From NCBI RefSeq assembly GCF_034355335.1, contig NZ_CP136422.1:5368501-5432500 (forward strand): a stretch of DNA of 64,000 bases, read 5' to 3'. The notes under the pieces are model-generated. The model was not told the DNA's origin and searched no databases. It saw only the letters and a list, made by a program, of their open reading frames with translations. Positions 61,442 through 64,000 of this stretch are shown in pieces; the stretch's first letter is position 1, and each line of letters begins with the position of its first letter. The stretch comes from Blautia coccoides. Lineage in GTDB: Bacteria > Bacillota > Clostridia > Lachnospirales > Lachnospiraceae. Position numbers and translations under genes: made by a program.

Positions 61442-61765
61442 ATGTCAAACAGAAAAAGAAACATTCAAATTTTATTTTGTGTTACTCCAGAGGAAAAGAA
61501 GCTGATCCGTCAAAAGATGATTTTGTCAAAGACCAGAAACATGGGAGCCTACCTTAGAAAAATGGCTATCGACGGCTATATCATCAACACTGACACAACC
61601 CCGATCAAGCAGGTGTATGAAGAGATGCACAAAATCGGTGTAAATATCAATCAAATTGCAAAAAAGGTAAACACCACTGGTGAGTTGTACCCGGAAGAAA
61701 TGGAAGAATTGAAAAGGATGGTAAACGAGATATGGCATATATTAAAATCTTCCCCATTAAAGTAA
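61442..61765 (+). CDS. MobC-like relaxosome protein
   Basis: 107 residues: IQILFCVTPEEKKLIRQKMI, LRKMAIDGYIINTD, VNINQIAKKVNTTGELYPEE, the MobC (PF05713-like) pattern. AGAGAG precedes the ATG. The relaxase start lies within its 3' end (34-bp overlap). Confidence 0.83.
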   Translation: MSNRKRNIQILFCVTPEEKKLIRQKMILSKTRNMGAYLRKMAIDGYIINTDTTPIKQVYEEMHKIGVNINQIAKKVNTTGELYPEEMEELKRMVNEIWHILKSSPLK

Positions 61766-63099
61766 CTGACAAAAAAGCACTGGACTATATTATGAATCCG
61801 GGCAAAACCGAAGAGAAATTATTGATTTCCAGTTTCGCCTGTTCCCCTGAATCTGCTGATCTGGAATTTGCTTTCACCAGAGAAGAAGGGAAAAAGAACG
61901 TGATGGACAAAGGTAACAATCTGGCATTTCATTTAATTCAATCCTTTAAGCCTGGAGAGGTTGATGCTGAAACCGCACATAAGCTCGGCAAAGAATTTGC
62001 TGACGAAGTACTAAAAGAGAAATATGAATATGTCATCAGCACCCACGTTGACCAGAACCATATTCATAACCATATCATTTTTAATGCTACCAGCTTTGTT
62101 GACCACCATAAATATGTCTCCAACAAACGCAGCTATCATAAAATCTGCCGAATCAGCAACCGTATTTGTCAGGAAAACGGTCTGGTCACCAGTATGCCAA
62201 CCGGCGAAAAAGGGAAATCTTATAAAGAAAATATGGAATACCATCGCGGAAACAGCTGGAAAGCAAAACTAAAAGTCGCTGTAGACAAAGCAATCTGGTC
62301 CTCTATCAACTATGATGAGTTTCTTCAAAAAATGAAGCTTGCCGGATATGAGATCCGTCAGGGAAAGAACCTGGCTTTCCGGGCACCGGAGCAAAAAAAC
62401 TTTACAAATATGAAATCTCTGGGTAGCTATTATACGGAAGAAAATGTATTACTCCGCCTTGAGAAAAACCGGCATAAAACAAAATCTCCACGTAACGTCT
62501 CCAGAGAAGTACGACTTTTTGTCAATATCTCTGCTTACGTGAGTACCGGCAATCGTGCCGGATTTGAACGGTGGGCACAACTCAATAATCTGAAAGAAGC
62601 AGCCCGAACCTTCAACTATCTATCCGAAAACAATTTGCTGAATTACGAAGACTTTAGGCAGCATATTGCTGATATTGATAATTCTATTATTGCTACGGAA
62701 CAGCGAATTTCTGAATTAATCTCTGAAATATCCCATCAGGAACTTATTCAGAAGCATTGTTCGTCCTATCGTACCTGCAGAAAAATAATTGAAGATGCAA
62801 AAACAGCACCGGATCCTCAGAAATATAAAGCTGCTCACCAGTCGGAATACAAACTGCATGATTCCTTAAAACAGCAATTACAGGAGCTGGGCATTACAAA
62901 ATTACCTTCCCCAGAGAGGCTGCAGAAAAAAATTGACAATCTAAGAAATGAACGTTCCTCTGCTGTCAAGGAAAAGCAAGATTTAGAAAAAAGGCACTCA
63001 ACATTAAATACCATAACTGCCAATTTCAACACCTTGCTATCCAATGACGCACATTTCAAAGATATTACTGAACGCCGACAAAAGGAACATGATTTATAA
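61732..63099 (+). CDS. Relaxase/mobilization nuclease (MobP type)
   Basis: 455 residues. Relaxase domain with HVDQNHIHNHIIFN (3-His motif) and the active Tyr expected near the N-terminus (ALDYIMNPGKTEEKLL). The middle SYKENMEYHRGNSWKAKL is typical of VirD2-like relaxases. C-terminal coiled coil. It starts inside mobC, so translation is coupled. Confidence 0.88.
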   Translation: MAYIKIFPIKVTDKKALDYIMNPGKTEEKLLISSFACSPESADLEFAFTREEGKKNVMDKGNNLAFHLIQSFKPGEVDAETAHKLGKEFADEVLKEKYEYVISTHVDQNHIHNHIIFNATSFVDHHKYVSNKRSYHKICRISNRICQENGLVTSMPTGEKGKSYKENMEYHRGNSWKAKLKVAVDKAIWSSINYDEFLQKMKLAGYEIRQGKNLAFRAPEQKNFTNMKSLGSYYTEENVLLRLEKNRHKTKSPRNVSREVRLFVNISAYVSTGNRAGFERWAQLNNLKEAARTFNYLSENNLLNYEDFRQHIADIDNSIIATEQRISELISEISHQELIQKHCSSYRTCRKIIEDAKTAPDPQKYKAAHQSEYKLHDSLKQQLQELGITKLPSPERLQKKIDNLRNERSSAVKEKQDLEKRHSTLNTITANFNTLLSNDAHFKDITERRQKEHDL

Positions 63100-63113
63100 T
63101 AATCTCCATATGT

Positions 63114-63165
63114 AATGAGCTAAGGTCAAATACACTGTACATCACTGACCCTAGCTCATTTTTTA
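63114..63165. terminator. Terminator after the relaxase
   Basis: AATGAGCTA-AGGTCA pairs with TGACC-CTAGCTCATT, then TTTTT; it works for the plus strand and lies at the end of the convergent minus-strand genes. Confidence 0.75.
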
Positions 63166-63537
63166 CTCTTCATCAATTTCAAAGACTTTCCGGTATTTCT
63201 TTCTTTGGCTTTCTAATGGCATCTGATCACAAAACTCTTGCAGCCATTCGTCGCATATAGACACCATTTCTTCTACAGGAAAATCATACTCCCCATATCC
63301 TATATCCCAATCGCAATCTTTACTTCGTTCTCCATACTCTACCAGCAACTCCGGAAACATTTCCATGGAGAAATAAATCGAATACTCGCTCAATCCCAAC
63401 GCATCAAACAAGTACATAAATTTATTAAAATCCCCGACTGTCATCGGAATTCTTTTCTTGATTTTATCTCTATAGTTATCTCCACACAATCGCAAGAATT
63501 TGTTTTCCTGAGAAATAATATCTTTTGTTTTTTTCAT
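63163..63537 (-). CDS. Unknown acidic protein
   Basis: 124 residues, acidic, alpha-helical (VGDFNKFMYLFDALGLSEYSIY, EEMVSICDEWLQEFCDQM). The start overlaps the upstream gene's stop as ATGA, so it is coupled to it. No family recognised. Confidence 0.55.
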   Translation of the reverse strand: MKKTKDIISQENKFLRLCGDNYRDKIKKRIPMTVGDFNKFMYLFDALGLSEYSIYFSMEMFPELLVEYGERSKDCDWDIGYGEYDFPVEEMVSICDEWLQEFCDQMPLESQRKKYRKVFEIDEE

Positions 63538-64000
63538 CGGCTCTCTTCACTCCCGCTATCCATTTTATCCTCTGGTGCATATATAGCCATTATACTGCTA
63601 CTGTCATCATCGTGATCAATATGTATCCAATAATCTCTTATCCAATACCCCGTGTGGCTTTTCCCCAATGTATACAGTTCATTTGTTTGAAAATCCACAA
63701 TACATACTTCCGGAAATCTACCCTTGGAATCGCTCCATTCCATTTCATCCTGATACATGGAAAGGACTTTATCCAGACAATCCTGGCACAAGTATTTTTT
63801 TATCACTTCAAAATCCGGTATACTCTTTTCTCCGTAATTCACTTTACCCTCAAAAATCCCATGGTTGGGCATCCCATTGATCTGGAAACTGCACTCTTCC
63901 TCTCCATGTGAAGATGACGTAATACTTAATCCCCCATCACTGATGATTTCCGTACCATCATCAGAATATACACGAGTATCTAATGTTGATATTTCCATTG
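63534..64000 (-). CDS. Paralogue of the CxxC membrane protein, partial
   Basis: Open at the right edge; 155 codons seen. YLCQDCLDKVLSMY, VCIVDFQTNELYTL and YWIRDYWIHIDHD align with the C-terminal half of the protein at 35047-35751 (HLCQTCLDKI, LCLVDFKTLEIYSL, RDYWVDMEYD). The N-terminal membrane anchor, if present, lies outside the window. Function unknown. Confidence 0.6.
   Translation of the reverse strand, partial: MEISTLDTRVYSDDGTEIISDGGLSITSSSHGEEECSFQINGMPNHGIFEGKVNYGEKSIPDFEVIKKYLCQDCLDKVLSMYQDEMEWSDSKGRFPEVCIVDFQTNELYTLGKSHTGYWIRDYWIHIDHDDDSSSIMAIYAPEDKMDSGSEESR

Noticed and set aside
1..64000. tRNA or rRNA genes
   Set aside because: No cloverleaf with conserved GTTCGA-type arms or rRNA-like blocks was noticed; a covariance search could still find one.

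Overview
The window looks like a low-to-medium GC Firmicutes chromosome, most likely a gut Lachnospiraceae-type clostridium. This rests on strong AAGGAGG-type ribosome sites, frequent TTG/GTG starts, GPH and GntR/UTRA genes, and mobile-element families typical of that group (TnpV, DUF3847, DUF5348, DUF6040, MobA/MobL, IS66, IS110, IS21). No rRNA, tRNA or CRISPR array was seen. The taxonomic guess is inference.

Layout. 1-4611: metabolic locus on the minus strand (two SAM hydroxide adenosyltransferase paralogues, a GPH symporter, a GNAT acetyltransferase) facing a divergent GntR/UTRA regulator; the shared promoter region carries GTTCAA/TTGAAC palindromes. 5124-12853: an iron-siderophore ABC operon (permease, permease, ATPase, lipoprotein) hit twice by the same 1,937-bp IS110-family element; a third copy lies at 38040-39976. 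12901-14741: a DtxR-type iron box, an HxlR regulator, a transposase relic and a ferredoxin plus membrane [4Fe-4S] protein pair. 14742-18268: spacer with a candidate small RNA (a relative lies at 4985-5078), then an IS21 element.

18275-48814 is a tandem array of site-specifically integrated islands. Five copies of the 12-bp core YTAYTCAAACTC (18275, 20251, 21454, 36513, 48803) cut the DNA into modules. About 111-116 bp to the right of every core is a pair of short direct repeats exactly 11 bp apart, with a sequence particular to each module; the same pair recurs 65-77 bp left of the next core for the larger modules. These look like integrase arm sites. Module A (18.3-20.3 kb) holds a DRT-like reverse transcriptase and a 25-codon hydrophobic ORF. 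Module B (20.3-21.5 kb) holds only a DUF2971 gene. Module C (21.5-36.5 kb) holds a retron (effector, msr-msd RNA, RT), an AAA ATPase, a BsuBI/PstI-type restriction-modification pair, TnpV, relaxase, oriT, RepA-like ATPase, MobC, integrase, excisionase and regulators. Module D (36.5-48.8 kb) is a second mobilizable element with relaxase, MobC, oriT, replication initiator and integrase; its integrase is broken by IS66 and its DUF6040 gene by IS110.

Right of 48803 a further module E begins with a ribbon-helix-helix gene and a complete QatABCD anti-phage operon. After it come a sigma-like protein, two related ArpU-like proteins, a Y-family polymerase divergent from an ImmR/ImmA-type repressor-protease pair, and a third mobilization set (MobC, MobP-type relaxase, oriT). 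The right end cuts through a gene paralogous to one at 35047. Thus most of 18-54 kb is a defence island built by serial integration at one att site, with at least five recognisable or suspected anti-phage systems placed next to the left end of their modules.
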